Shown here piece after piece: positions 1-8,937 of a stretch of DNA of 64,000 nucleotides. A program made the position numbers and the translations under genes. Within the stretch, counting starts at the first letter, position 1. Every line of letters begins with the position of its first letter. The DNA comes from Aeromonas sobria (GTDB taxonomy: Bacteria > Pseudomonadota > Gammaproteobacteria > Enterobacterales > Aeromonadaceae). The stretch covers positions 1 through 64,000 of the forward strand of contig NZ_CDBW01000016.1 of NCBI RefSeq assembly GCF_000820145.1. The letters are read 5' to 3'. Under the pieces are notes generated by a model, which did not search any database, was not told where the DNA came from, and worked only from the letters and a program-made list of their open reading frames with translations.

Positions 1-243
1 GCCCGCGGCGCCGCGGGCCGCACTCTGGTGCTGAATCAGGATCAGCTACTGCTGCTGACCAACCTGACCATAGGGAAGGCTGAGAAGCTGCGGTTGCACG
101 AGCTGTGTAAAGGGTTCGAGCAGCGAGGTTTTTATCTTGATAACCAGACCCTAGAAGTGCTGGTTGCCTTCTATGAGCGCATGGGCAATGTCGAGCGAAT
201 GAGTGATAGTGGAGACGCAGTGTATGTCCGCAAGACCCTTTGA
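1..243 (+). CDS. dptG: DptG, PT-dependent restriction protein, C-terminal part
   Basis: The reading frame is open from the first base, so only the last 80 residues are in the window. DptG is one of three proteins (DptF, DptG, DptH) that restrict DNA lacking phosphorothioate marks. The visible tail, with LNQDQLLLLTNL and ending SDSGDAVYVRKTL, matches my memory of the family's C-terminus. The identification leans on the dptH gene whose start overlaps this 3' end by 20 nt, the usual dptF-dptG-dptH order. dptF and the rest of dptG should lie left of the window. The first 18 bases form a perfect GC-rich palindrome inside the coding frame. Confidence 0.8.
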   Translation, partial: ARGAAGRTLVLNQDQLLLLTNLTIGKAEKLRLHELCKGFEQRGFYLDNQTLEVLVAFYERMGNVERMSDSGDAVYVRKTL

Positions 244-3200
244 ACAGTTTTTGGTACAGTCTTTGATCGAATGGATCGCAGGTCAGCTTGAGGCGGGCGC
301 CCGTTATCAGTTCAAATCCCCCAGCGCCGAAAACGGCCTGGCACTCTTTCATGCACTCTTGGATCACTCGGATGACTCACTTGTCCATGATGGGGTCACC
401 TTACCTGTACTGCATTGCAATGGTGTCGCACTCTTACCTGTCTTGCATGGAGAAGGGGAGGGGTTTAGTGAAAACTACATCTCTCACCTGCGCGATCTGG
501 TGGCGGGTCGGGGTGGTGTCTTTAACAATGCTGCGCTCTTGATCATCCATAACAGCCTGCTTGACACCCTGATCAATAGTGCGTTTGATTTAGGAGGAAA
601 AGGGGCGATCTGGCACCCTGAGCTGCTCTCAGAGAAGCTCTCTAAGCTGATCGATATCGGTCACCCCCGTCGCGAGCTCTCAAGCTGTCTGCTCGAAGAG
701 CAGCTTAAGTTGATCAAGGCTGACGGCTCGACCGTCTTTGGGTTTGCCCCCCTATTTAGCGCTTTGGATAAAGATGGAGTGCTCGATTTCGACGAGCTGC
801 AGCTCTTTAACGATCCGCTCTTGCTAAATTGGAGTGGTAAGCGCGAGCAGATTGGCAAGCGTCTGGAACAAAACCGCGAGCTGCGTCGGGATATCGAAGA
901 GGCGGTCGAGCACTATGGTCTCGATCAACTGGAAAATGTCCTTAAGGAGTTCAGCTCCCGCTTTATTCGCGAGCATTTTCAAGATGACCGTTGGCGTCAG
1001 CTCACCTTCGAGACCCTGTTGCAAGAGATCGCGGCCAATAAGGCTCAAAAGCTGCTGCTTGACGAAATTACGCTGAAAGATGGGGTGGTGCATCAACGGG
1101 CCAAGGCCCAGACTAAGGCCGGTCAACGTGAGCTGAGCCTGCTGCTGGTCATGCCAAAAGGGGCCACCCAGTGTGACCTCTTGCTCGACTTTATCGGCAA
1201 CGATCTTGAGACGCAGCAGTTACAGCTAAAGCACAATCGAGCCTTGAGTAAATTGGCTACTATCGCCGTGAGCAGAGCCAGAGCCGGTGGAAAGCGTTGC
1301 AAGGCCCATTTGGTGCTGCCGGTGACTGGTGACCCAACCTTCTTTAGCATCGAGCTCAAGCGAGATAATCGGGCTGAAGAGTACAAGCTCCGTTGTCTGG
1401 TGCTAGAAGAGGGGGACTTTTATCTCGACGAGATTTTGCACCGCTATCGGGTCGAGCCGAGTAAAGCTTGGCTGACTCTTCAGCTTGAAGAGAACCGACT
1501 GCGCGTCAACCTCCAGCAAGAGGGTTGCAGCACCTTGGGTGAGGATGAGGTTGAGGTCGATTGTCGAGCGGTGGGTTGGGCTGATTTTGAGCGATTGGCC
1601 GAGTCGAATGAGCAAACCCTCTTTACTCTACGAAATGGTGAGCGCCAGCTTGCTATCAATGTGGAAGGGCCTGCCGCAGATGAGGGGATGACCGTCCCTT
1701 TGCTCTTCGATAAGAGCCGTTTTGGCCGGATTTTTAATGATGATCGCAATGCCGAATATAACCGTGCCAAGGGGCGCATCGTCTTTGATAACGCCGAGAG
1801 TGGGGTGGTGGGCATTCGCCAGCAACTGCTCAATCTCGAGGCGCGCATGGTGGACGAGCAACTGCTCTATCTAAGCGATGACGATACCCTCACGCTGGCC
1901 GAGATGGACGAGATCTCGCCCGCGCTATTTGCGGCGTATACCTCCCTCTTTGCCTACCTGTCCCAGAGAAAAAGTCTGCCTAGCCTAGTGGCTTGGGGTC
2001 AGAATTATCGCGCTCTGGTACAGGGAGTGGTGAATGCCTATGAAGAGGAGCTCGCCGCGATTGCCCCCAATAGTGTTTTGTCCTCGGAGCAGAAGAGGCT
2101 GATGCGGGTGGGGGTATGCCGCCATGAGGGGATGCTGAAATTCACCCCACTGCATCCTCTGGTGTTGGCCTATCACTTAGCGCTGGTCAGTGCCATCTTG
2201 AGTGAGCCTGAGAGTGAAGAGGGCAGCAGCTTTGCTGAGCTGCCCGATGTGACCCGAGAGCGCCTAGTTGCCTCTGGACTCTTGCCCTTTGTCTATGACA
2301 ACGACTCCGGTTATGCCCATCTTCAGGTTGTCCGGGAAAACTGTTTTTGGCTCAATGTTGTGCCGCAAAAGCAGGAAAGCTTTGACTACATCAAGCGCCT
2401 GGTGCGCGACAAACTGGCAGAGTTTACGCAGGCCTATGCCCGTCTCTTTAGTGCGGGGGCCAAGAGTAGCCTGATTATCAATGCTATCAATCAGGGGGGG
2501 AGTGCCGATCTCTTCCTGGGCTTGGTCGAACATTTCAAACAGCACAAAGATCAGGCTATCGCCATCCACGTCAACTGCTATGACGAGCGGCTGCAATTTA
2601 ACGACTTCGATCGCTTTGCCGAGACGCAGGCCTATGACCAGCTTAAGAGTTGGCTGGGGTTAAATAGCGGGGCACTACGCGCCGAGGCCGATATGCTGAT
2701 AGATCTCATCAGAAGCCGTCTCACCTATAGCAAGTTCACCCTACCTAAGGGGGGTGATGTCTTCGCCTATGCCCATCTGGCATTTTTCCGCAATAAAGAG
2801 CCGGTAGAGTGCCGTGATATCAAGAGCGAGATGGCGATGAGCGGGGTGTTGTGCGATGGATTGATCGCCGGCGAAGCGGCAGAGATCCAAAATGGCGCCT
2901 ATTTCACCGCCTTTGGGTTGCGTGGGGTCGATTTCCAGCCTCATCAGCACCTGCGACTGGCCCACCGAATGGCAAACCTGTGGAAGCCTGCTCACCAGAG
3001 TAACACGCAATATCTTGAGACCAGCCTGGGACTGGCCGTCAGTGCCGATTTTCAATCTTTGCTGCAGTGCTCTTATAAGAGCGCCTTGTGGACCACCATC
3101 ATTGATCCCAAGGTTACCCTCGACTTCTTTGCCAACCAACAGGATGTGGTGCTGATCCACTATTCGGATCAATACACCAGTGCTGCCGGCTATGACGCCA

Positions 3201-5299
3201 TTACTGTGACCAAGCAAGTAGAGCTCTTTCAGCGTCTGCTGCAAAAAGAGGGTCATGGGCAGGGTGAAGTACTACTGACCGAATTTAATGCCTTTAACGG
3301 GGAGTGGCTGCTTAAGATGCTGACCGCAAACCCCAAGGAGCGTAAAGAGAAGAACGGCATTATAGGGGCTTATAAGTTTGCCTCGGCCTTGCTGCGTCAA
3401 TCCGATATCTGCTGGGTGCCACTGTCGGTGGCCGAGATGATCAGGGTGTCGGGCAATGTGGGACTCAAGATGAGCGATAGCGAGTTCTCCCGTCAGGTGC
3501 AGGGCTATCGTAAGGGGGCCATCTCTGATGATGTGCTCTTCGTCGGATTTAAGGATGGGCACCTCTACCTGATGCCCCTCGAGGTGAAGACGGGAGTGCG
3601 CCCCGATTATGCCTATGCAGGCAAGCAGGCGGTGGAGCTCAAGCGCTACCTGAGCGAAGAGGTGCTGGGGCAAGACACCTTGGCCAGCCGCCTCTATCGG
3701 GGTCTTTTTATCCGCCAGGTATTGATGCAGGTTGATAAGCTCTGTCTCTATGGGGTGCTAGAGCGTGCCCAGTTGCAGCCGCTGCTCGATAAGCGAGAGT
3801 GGTGGATGCGAGGGGACTATCAGTTGGGCACCTTGCCCGATTATGTTGAGGCCATGGTGGTGGCCCATGTGGAAAACGACAGCTGCTTTAAGCCGAGTTA
3901 CCAGACCACAGATCAAAATGTGTTGCAAATTGAGCTGCCCTATTCACTGCTGCCGGCCTTGATTGCCAGCAAGATGGATGCATCGATCCAGACCTTGGTC
4001 GAGCAGTGCCAGGTGCCGAGTCAATTTTGCCTGATGCCGCAGCGCGAGGTTGATGCGCCGCCGCCACTCAAGGCGAATGTTGCCAAACCAGTGACCGTTG
4101 AGCCGGCTGAGCCGCCAGTTGCGCCCCCTGTGTCGTCGACAGAGCCCGTCTCACCGCCTCAGGTGAGTGAGCCCTTGAAGGTGCTCTTTGGTCACGATGC
4201 CTTCCATAAGACCCCGCTTTATTGGGAACCCACCAACACGGCGCGCTTTATGAATACCAATACCGGTATCATTGGCACCATGGGCACCGGCAAGACCCAG
4301 TTTACTAAGTCGCTGATCACCCAGTTGATGCGCCAGCAGGATAACAACGTCGAGGGTGCACGGATCGGTCTGCTTATCTTTGACTACAAGTCGGACTATG
4401 TGGATGAGGCTTTTAGCGAGGCAAACCAGAGCCGGAAGCTGAAGCTGCACCGTTTGCCCTATAACCCTCTCTCCCTCTATGGGGATATGCCGATGCTGCC
4501 GGTGCACACGGCAACGGGTTTTTCTGAGACTCTCGCTAAAGCTTTTGGCCTTGGCCCCAAGCAGCAGTTGCGACTGCGCAAGTTGATCCTCGATGCCTAT
4601 GAGTTGGCTGGGATCAGCAAATCAGACGCCAGCACCTGGTCAAAATCGGCTCCGACCCTGGCCCAGGTATGGGATCTCTATATGGAGCAAGAGAAGGTCG
4701 ATGAAGACTCCCTCTATGCGGCCCTCGACTCCCTGGTCACTTACGAGATTTTCGAGACCAAACCCGATGGGGTGAGCTCGCTCTATGAACTGCTCGAGGG
4801 AGTGACAGTGATCGAGCTGGCGGGCTACTCCCCCCAGATCCAGAGCCTGGTAGTGGCCCTGACCCTGGATCTCTTCTATTCGCAGATGCAAAAGTGCGGT
4901 AAGCCCAAGGTGGTGGGGGACTATCGCCAGATCACCAAGATGATTCTGGTCGATGAGGCCGATAACTTTATGTCGCAGGACTTCCCCAGCCTGCGCAAAA
5001 TCCTGAAAGAGGGGCGAGAGTATGGGGTAGGGGTGATCCTCTCAACCCAGGACTTGAGCCACTTTAAAACCGGGGAAAACAACTACGGTTCTTATATCTT
5101 GACCTGGGTAGTGCACCGCGTTGCCGAGATCAAGAATGCCGATATCAAGGCCATTTTTAATAAAGATGATAAGGGTGAGCAGGAAGCGTTAATGGAGCAG
5201 ATCCGTAAGCTGGACAAACACTTTAGTCTCTATATCGATGGAGATAAAAATATGTCTATGATGCGAGACCGTGCTTTTTGGGAGCTGTATTGTAAATGA
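224..5299 (+). CDS. dptH: DptH, PT-dependent restriction protein with HerA/FtsK-like ATPase
   Basis: This 1691-residue protein is the large subunit of the Dpt (DndFGH) restriction complex. I chose ATG 224, which has GGAG 9 nt upstream; a GTG at 203 is also in frame. The C-terminal third carries a Walker A motif GTMGTGKT (residues 1351-1358) and a Walker B motif ILVDE (1574-1578), typical of HerA/FtsK-like DNA motor ATPases. A proline-rich linker (about 1275-1315) precedes the ATPase. Upstream of it, D1102/D1103 followed by LEVKTG (E1120, K1122) resembles a PD-(D/E)xK nuclease core; this is a motif match only. The start overlaps dptG, so the two are probably translationally coupled. Family length is about 1700 residues, so the gene looks intact. 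Confidence 0.9.
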   Translation: MSARPFEQFLVQSLIEWIAGQLEAGARYQFKSPSAENGLALFHALLDHSDDSLVHDGVTLPVLHCNGVALLPVLHGEGEGFSENYISHLRDLVAGRGGVFNNAALLIIHNSLLDTLINSAFDLGGKGAIWHPELLSEKLSKLIDIGHPRRELSSCLLEEQLKLIKADGSTVFGFAPLFSALDKDGVLDFDELQLFNDPLLLNWSGKREQIGKRLEQNRELRRDIEEAVEHYGLDQLENVLKEFSSRFIREHFQDDRWRQLTFETLLQEIAANKAQKLLLDEITLKDGVVHQRAKAQTKAGQRELSLLLVMPKGATQCDLLLDFIGNDLETQQLQLKHNRALSKLATIAVSRARAGGKRCKAHLVLPVTGDPTFFSIELKRDNRAEEYKLRCLVLEEGDFYLDEILHRYRVEPSKAWLTLQLEENRLRVNLQQEGCSTLGEDEVEVDCRAVGWADFERLAESNEQTLFTLRNGERQLAINVEGPAADEGMTVPLLFDKSRFGRIFNDDRNAEYNRAKGRIVFDNAESGVVGIRQQLLNLEARMVDEQLLYLSDDDTLTLAEMDEISPALFAAYTSLFAYLSQRKSLPSLVAWGQNYRALVQGVVNAYEEELAAIAPNSVLSSEQKRLMRVGVCRHEGMLKFTPLHPLVLAYHLALVSAILSEPESEEGSSFAELPDVTRERLVASGLLPFVYDNDSGYAHLQVVRENCFWLNVVPQKQESFDYIKRLVRDKLAEFTQAYARLFSAGAKSSLIINAINQGGSADLFLGLVEHFKQHKDQAIAIHVNCYDERLQFNDFDRFAETQAYDQLKSWLGLNSGALRAEADMLIDLIRSRLTYSKFTLPKGGDVFAYAHLAFFRNKEPVECRDIKSEMAMSGVLCDGLIAGEAAEIQNGAYFTAFGLRGVDFQPHQHLRLAHRMANLWKPAHQSNTQYLETSLGLAVSADFQSLLQCSYKSALWTTIIDPKVTLDFFANQQDVVLIHYSDQYTSAAGYDAITVTKQVELFQRLLQKEGHGQGEVLLTEFNAFNGEWLLKMLTANPKERKEKNGIIGAYKFASALLRQSDICWVPLSVAEMIRVSGNVGLKMSDSEFSRQVQGYRKGAISDDVLFVGFKDGHLYLMPLEVKTGVRPDYAYAGKQAVELKRYLSEEVLGQDTLASRLYRGLFIRQVLMQVDKLCLYGVLERAQLQPLLDKREWWMRGDYQLGTLPDYVEAMVVAHVENDSCFKPSYQTTDQNVLQIELPYSLLPALIASKMDASIQTLVEQCQVPSQFCLMPQREVDAPPPLKANVAKPVTVEPAEPPVAPPVSSTEPVSPPQVSEPLKVLFGHDAFHKTPLYWEPTNTARFMNTNTGIIGTMGTGKTQFTKSLITQLMRQQDNNVEGARIGLLIFDYKSDYVDEAFSEANQSRKLKLHRLPYNPLSLYGDMPMLPVHTATGFSETLAKAFGLGPKQQLRLRKLILDAYELAGISKSDASTWSKSAPTLAQVWDLYMEQEKVDEDSLYAALDSLVTYEIFETKPDGVSSLYELLEGVTVIELAGYSPQIQSLVVALTLDLFYSQMQKCGKPKVVGDYRQITKMILVDEADNFMSQDFPSLRKILKEGREYGVGVILSTQDLSHFKTGENNYGSYILTWVVHRVAEIKNADIKAIFNKDDKGEQEALMEQIRKLDKHFSLYIDGDKNMSMMRDRAFWELYCK

Positions 5300-5318
5300 T
5301 TAACTGGGGGAGGGGGCA

Positions 5319-5810
5319 TTGAGTAATGAACGTAATACTGTAGTTTCAGGGGGAAATTACATTAAAAGTACATGCCAAAGAGGGAGGAATGCATTTAAAA
5401 GCCTTTCTTTTTGGCGAGAATTTATTGCTTACTTTATTTTGGGTAGCATGGGTTTATGGCTTCCTGCTTTTTTATCTATACCTAGTGCTAGTAAGGTCTT
5501 CGAACCTCTTAATGTATTAACCTTTGGTGTCGCAACACTATGTATAACCCTGGAAGCTCGCTTGTTTATGAGCACTAGTGATGATGATCAGTCTTCAGGG
5601 GTAACAAAGTTGATTGTACTAGTCGGTGTGTTTTTTTTAGGTATTGGTTACGTTAAGGGGGTAATGACAAATGGAAACCCAATCATCCTAGATATCAATT
5701 GGGTTCATATCTCTTTGTTTTTAACCATTATCGTGTGGTTGATTAACCACATTAACACGTCACGGTATAATGAAAGAGATGTTAATAATATGCTCGGAGG
5801 AGATGTATGA
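5319..5810 (+). CDS. Small four-helix membrane protein, unknown function
   Basis: The 163-residue product has about four hydrophobic segments (roughly residues 28-50, 58-75, 92-110 and 122-140) and polar ends. It starts at TTG with a very strong purine stretch (GGGGGAGGGGG) just upstream. I do not recognise a family. It begins 19 nt after dptH and its stop overlaps the start of the next gene (ATGA), so it is probably coupled to the DGQHR protein. Base composition is much more AT-rich than dptH, which suggests a different origin from the restriction arm. A membrane-anchoring partner for the downstream DGQHR protein is an inference from the coupling. Confidence 0.75.
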   Translation: MSNERNTVVSGGNYIKSTCQRGRNAFKSLSFWREFIAYFILGSMGLWLPAFLSIPSASKVFEPLNVLTFGVATLCITLEARLFMSTSDDDQSSGVTKLIVLVGVFFLGIGYVKGVMTNGNPIILDINWVHISLFLTIIVWLINHINTSRYNERDVNNMLGGDV

Positions 5811-7009
5811 ACGTTGAAATTAGGCTTCCGGCTATTAAAGTAGTGCAGCCTATAGGCTCTTTTTACGCTGTGTCTATAAATTCAAGATTATTGTCTAAGG
5901 TTGCCTTTAGTTCAAGAGCTGAATATCAAAGTAAAGGGAACTCAATTTTTAATTTGAAGGGTAATCAACGCGAACTGGATGATAAAAGAAGTAAGCAAAT
6001 AGGACAATATATTGATAGTGTTGAGTCAACATTTCCAAATGCTATCATACTTGGGGCTAATTTTGACAAAAATGGGAACTTGGTAAAGGATTATAATGTT
6101 CGTTGGAGAATAGAAAAGAATAACAATCAATATACATTAGTTATTCCATCAGCAAATACAATGATGGCAACCATCATTGATGGACAACATCGGTTGTCAG
6201 GGTTCGATTTTTCAGAAAGAAAAGAAATGGATCTTTTATGCTCCGTTTTTATTGACCTACCAGCACCTTATCAAGCTTATATTTTCGCCACAATTAACTT
6301 TAACCAAAAGAGCGTAAATAAAAGTCTTGCTTATGATTTATATGGATTTAAGGTTGAAGAAGAAGATAAAAAAGAATGGTCACCAGAGAAACTAGCAGTG
6401 TTTATTTCTAGGAAGTTAAATAAATATTCCACCCCATTGAAAAATAAAATAAAGTTAGGTGCTCCGTTGGATATTGATGAAGCAAACGGAGAGAACAAAT
6501 TAATTTCATTGTCAACCGTTGTTGATGGTATTATGAAGCTGATAAGCAATAACCCTAAGAAAGATAGGGATGAACTGTTAAATTTTAAAAACAAGACTGG
6601 TCGCCTTGCTCTTTCAGAAAAAATGCCTGAGCAGCCATTAAGACGATACTATTTAGAATATAATGATGAATTCATAGAAGAAGTTGTAACTATTTATTTT
6701 GACAAAATTAGTGATTCTGTATGGAGATATCAATCTGAGGAAAGCTATTTATTAAAAACAATAGGGTTTCAGGCTCAGTTTGAAATCTTAAGGAAATATC
6801 TATTGTCAACGCATGATTATGACCTTGAAAATATCGACTTTCAATTGAAAAAGCTTATCAACATTGACTTCTCTGACATATTTTTTACTGCTTCTGGCAT
6901 AGGTGCAAGCAGAATAAAAAATGTAGCATTAATTAAAATGGATTTGAAGAATATTTCTGACCTATATGAGCACAAGGATTACAAAGAATATGTACGAGTG
7001 CTAAGCTAG
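5807..7009 (+). CDS. DGQHR-domain (DndB-like) protein
   Basis: The 400-residue protein carries the diagnostic DGQHR motif at residues 125-129 (IIDGQHRLSGFDF) and an upstream QRELDDKRSKQIGQYI segment, like DndB and DNA-modification-associated relatives. DndB proteins bind DNA and regulate or modulate phosphorothioation. This one is clearly not the operon's own dndB, which lies at 12567-13652 and differs in sequence and codon use. The coding DNA is AT-rich, unlike dptH. It is coupled by ATGA overlap to the membrane protein upstream and is the last plus-strand gene before convergence with the dnd arm. Its function is unknown; a role linked to the PT system is inferred from domain and position. 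Confidence 0.8.
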   Translation: MNVEIRLPAIKVVQPIGSFYAVSINSRLLSKVAFSSRAEYQSKGNSIFNLKGNQRELDDKRSKQIGQYIDSVESTFPNAIILGANFDKNGNLVKDYNVRWRIEKNNNQYTLVIPSANTMMATIIDGQHRLSGFDFSERKEMDLLCSVFIDLPAPYQAYIFATINFNQKSVNKSLAYDLYGFKVEEEDKKEWSPEKLAVFISRKLNKYSTPLKNKIKLGAPLDIDEANGENKLISLSTVVDGIMKLISNNPKKDRDELLNFKNKTGRLALSEKMPEQPLRRYYLEYNDEFIEEVVTIYFDKISDSVWRYQSEESYLLKTIGFQAQFEILRKYLLSTHDYDLENIDFQLKKLINIDFSDIFFTASGIGASRIKNVALIKMDLKNISDLYEHKDYKEYVRVLS

Positions 7010-7048
7010 GTCATCTATTACTAGAATGAATAGATCTAGTTATCACCA

Positions 7049-7071
7049 GACACCGGCCTTAAGCTGGTGTC
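7049..7071 (+). terminator. Putative terminator after the DGQHR gene
   Basis: The arms GACACCGGC and GCTGGTGTC form a 9-bp stem with one G-T pair and a 5-nt loop, 39 nt after the DGQHR stop codon. The following sequence is only moderately T-rich (TCATTCAATTTT), so termination strength is uncertain. Confidence 0.45.
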
Positions 7072-7159
7072 TCATTCAATTTTAGATGAAAAGTCCTCTT
7101 TAATATAGAGGATTCCGGAGTTACTGTTCAACTCCACCAGAATAAGTGGAAAATAAATT

Positions 7160-7199
7160 ATAAGATAAGATAAGATAAGATAAGATAAGATAAAATAAA
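7160..7199. repeat. Pentanucleotide tandem repeat, (ATAAG)6(ATAAA)2
   Basis: Six perfect copies of ATAAG are followed by two of ATAAA in the spacer between the convergent DGQHR and methyltransferase genes. The array does not interrupt a reading frame. Copy number could vary by slippage. Confidence 0.9.
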
Positions 7200-7280
7200 A
7201 TCCATGCTCCATATAGTAGTTAGGCTATAATTGGGATAACTCATACTGGTTACGATAATTTGAAAAACCTTATCCAAAAA

Positions 7281-8588
7281 TTATTTTTTCATGAAAATAT
7301 AATTTATAAATGTGTCTTCATGTAAACTAGTGCCGCCTACAGTTTCCCACCGTTCAACTAATGTCATCCCAAGTCCACCTTCTAGTAGAGAATATAAGTA
7401 ATTATCATCGTAGTAATAAAAACTTCGCTCTTCAATAAACTCTGAAGCTGAAGGGTTCTTTTTCTTGAGAGAGAAATATATATAGCCGTGCTTTTTTGTT
7501 GCCTTAAATAGTCTGTGAAGTGTGAGTTCGAATTCATTTTTATTTAGATGAAGTAAGGACGCACAAGCCCAAACAAGAGAGAATATTGGAGGGAAGTCAA
7601 TATCCAAAAAGTTCTTTTGTTCACAATATGCAAAGCTATATTGATTGCAAAAAGAAACCATCTCACTAGATGCATCAAATGATGTTACTTTAAAGCCATG
7701 CTTTATAAAATACTCAGTGTCGCGGCCTACACCACAACCTGCATCTAAAATTCTAGAACCATTTTCTATATAAAACCGCACCTTGTTATAAATATGATTC
7801 ATGTCATTTGAATATGTTTTGCTGTAGTACATAAATGAGTTGTTGTTGTAGTAGTTAACAGTCCTAGAATAACGCTTAACACGTTGTTCTTGAGGGCTTA
7901 TTATAGATTTTAGTTTTCTTATTTCGCTATCTACAGCTCCATTTATTTCCAAAGGGAAAACGATACTTTCTAGATGCTCTGACTGCTCTAGTAGTTTCCC
8001 GTCAAATGCTAGTTTTAATATTTTGTAGTGTGAACACAACTTTCCAAGCAAACTGTGAAATTCTGGATTATCTACAAATCCTGAATGGTTCTCTATCAAG
8101 GCATTAATTTTTTCAGAAATTTCTATGATTTTCTCTAAGATTGCTTTGTCATGAGTGTCTAGTTTATCTACCCCTATTGAATCGGTTATATATCGAAGAG
8201 TTCTAAAGTAGTCTCCACGAGCATGAAGATTCTCTTTTTCAGAGAGAGCGAAATGTGAGTACAATATACTAGACTCTTCCAGCAAAGCTGAAAGAGGTCC
8301 GAAAAATTTCTCCAGTTTCTCCTTTGCATTATCTACACTTATTTGCTGCTTTTCCAAGTCATTCCTTTCCTGAAGATATTTAATATCTTTTCTATATTTC
8401 CAAATGGTAGAAAACGCCACAGATAGCGAGACAACAACAGTTAACACACCACTTATTGCAGTAATTTCTGTTGTGCTATAGCCACCAAATGTATCAGCTT
8501 GTTTCTTTTCATAAGGTGCGCATGATACCACAAGGTTATAATTCCCCTGTTCAGTAATCATTTGCTTATCATTATTAAAAACTCTCAT
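7281..8588 (-). CDS. Membrane-anchored SAM-dependent methyltransferase fused to a helical domain
   Basis: The 435-residue product has one clear transmembrane segment (about residues 41-63), a charged coiled-coil-like stretch (65-95), a mainly helical region to about 240, and a C-terminal class I methyltransferase domain. The SAM motif is ILDAGCGVGRD (280-290), with an acidic strand end SFDAS (D306) and a later LVWACASLLHL segment. It starts 1 nt after the dndE stop, so it reads as the last gene of dndBCDE, yet it is AT-rich unlike dndBCD. The methyl acceptor is unknown. I know of no standard dnd gene with this architecture. It differs from the PT-associated methyltransferase at 13795-15819. 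Confidence 0.8.
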   Translation of the reverse strand: MRVFNNDKQMITEQGNYNLVVSCAPYEKKQADTFGGYSTTEITAISGVLTVVVSLSVAFSTIWKYRKDIKYLQERNDLEKQQISVDNAKEKLEKFFGPLSALLEESSILYSHFALSEKENLHARGDYFRTLRYITDSIGVDKLDTHDKAILEKIIEISEKINALIENHSGFVDNPEFHSLLGKLCSHYKILKLAFDGKLLEQSEHLESIVFPLEINGAVDSEIRKLKSIISPQEQRVKRYSRTVNYYNNNSFMYYSKTYSNDMNHIYNKVRFYIENGSRILDAGCGVGRDTEYFIKHGFKVTSFDASSEMVSFCNQYSFAYCEQKNFLDIDFPPIFSLVWACASLLHLNKNEFELTLHRLFKATKKHGYIYFSLKKKNPSASEFIEERSFYYYDDNYLYSLLEGGLGMTLVERWETVGGTSLHEDTFINYIFMKK

Positions 8589-8589
8589 G

Positions 8590-8937
8590 TTAAATCTCAG
8601 TAGATAAATCTAACAGTTTCTTGTGGTTTCTTAGGGCAGAAATACCATCTTCTACATGAAATGCCCAAGCTTTTGCCTTCTCTTTTTGATCTAATTCTGG
8701 GTAAGTTAGTGCCAGCAATAACTCTGTTATCTGGGTGGTGTCACCCAGCCAGGTGATCTTGTCCAGAACCAGAGAACCGTCGAGTTTTCGTTGGTCACCC
8801 TGGTAGCGAAACCCTGACTCTATCGAGCGGAAAAAAGCAATACGAGCGGCCACATTGGGTGTCACCCCAGTCATGCTTTTTAGCCGCTTTAACTGCTCTT
8901 CGGTTTGCTGTGTTACTTGCATGCGGTTAGGTAGCAT
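8590..8937 (-). CDS. dndE: DndE, DNA sulfur modification protein
   Basis: The 115-residue product is the usual size for DndE, the small subunit of the DndCDE phosphorothioation complex, which in other species was reported to bind nicked DNA. I chose the ATG at 8937 because AGGAGG lies 7 nt upstream and it overlaps the dndD stop (TGATG). In-frame ATGs further upstream would extend into dndD. The basic QVTQQTEEQLKRLKSMTG start and the position directly after dndD support the call. Confidence 0.88.
   Translation of the reverse strand: MLPNRMQVTQQTEEQLKRLKSMTGVTPNVAARIAFFRSIESGFRYQGDQRKLDGSLVLDKITWLGDTTQITELLLALTYPELDQKEKAKAWAFHVEDGISALRNHKKLLDLSTEI

Noticed and set aside
824..1126. Minus-strand frames inside dptH
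   Set aside because: Several frames of 60-170 codons lie antisense to the intact dptH gene; none has a domain or a plausible ribosome site.
7160..7199. Tandem array considered as a CRISPR or phage-type repeat
   Set aside because: The 5-bp units have no spacers, so it is a simple sequence repeat. No CRISPR array was found anywhere in the window.
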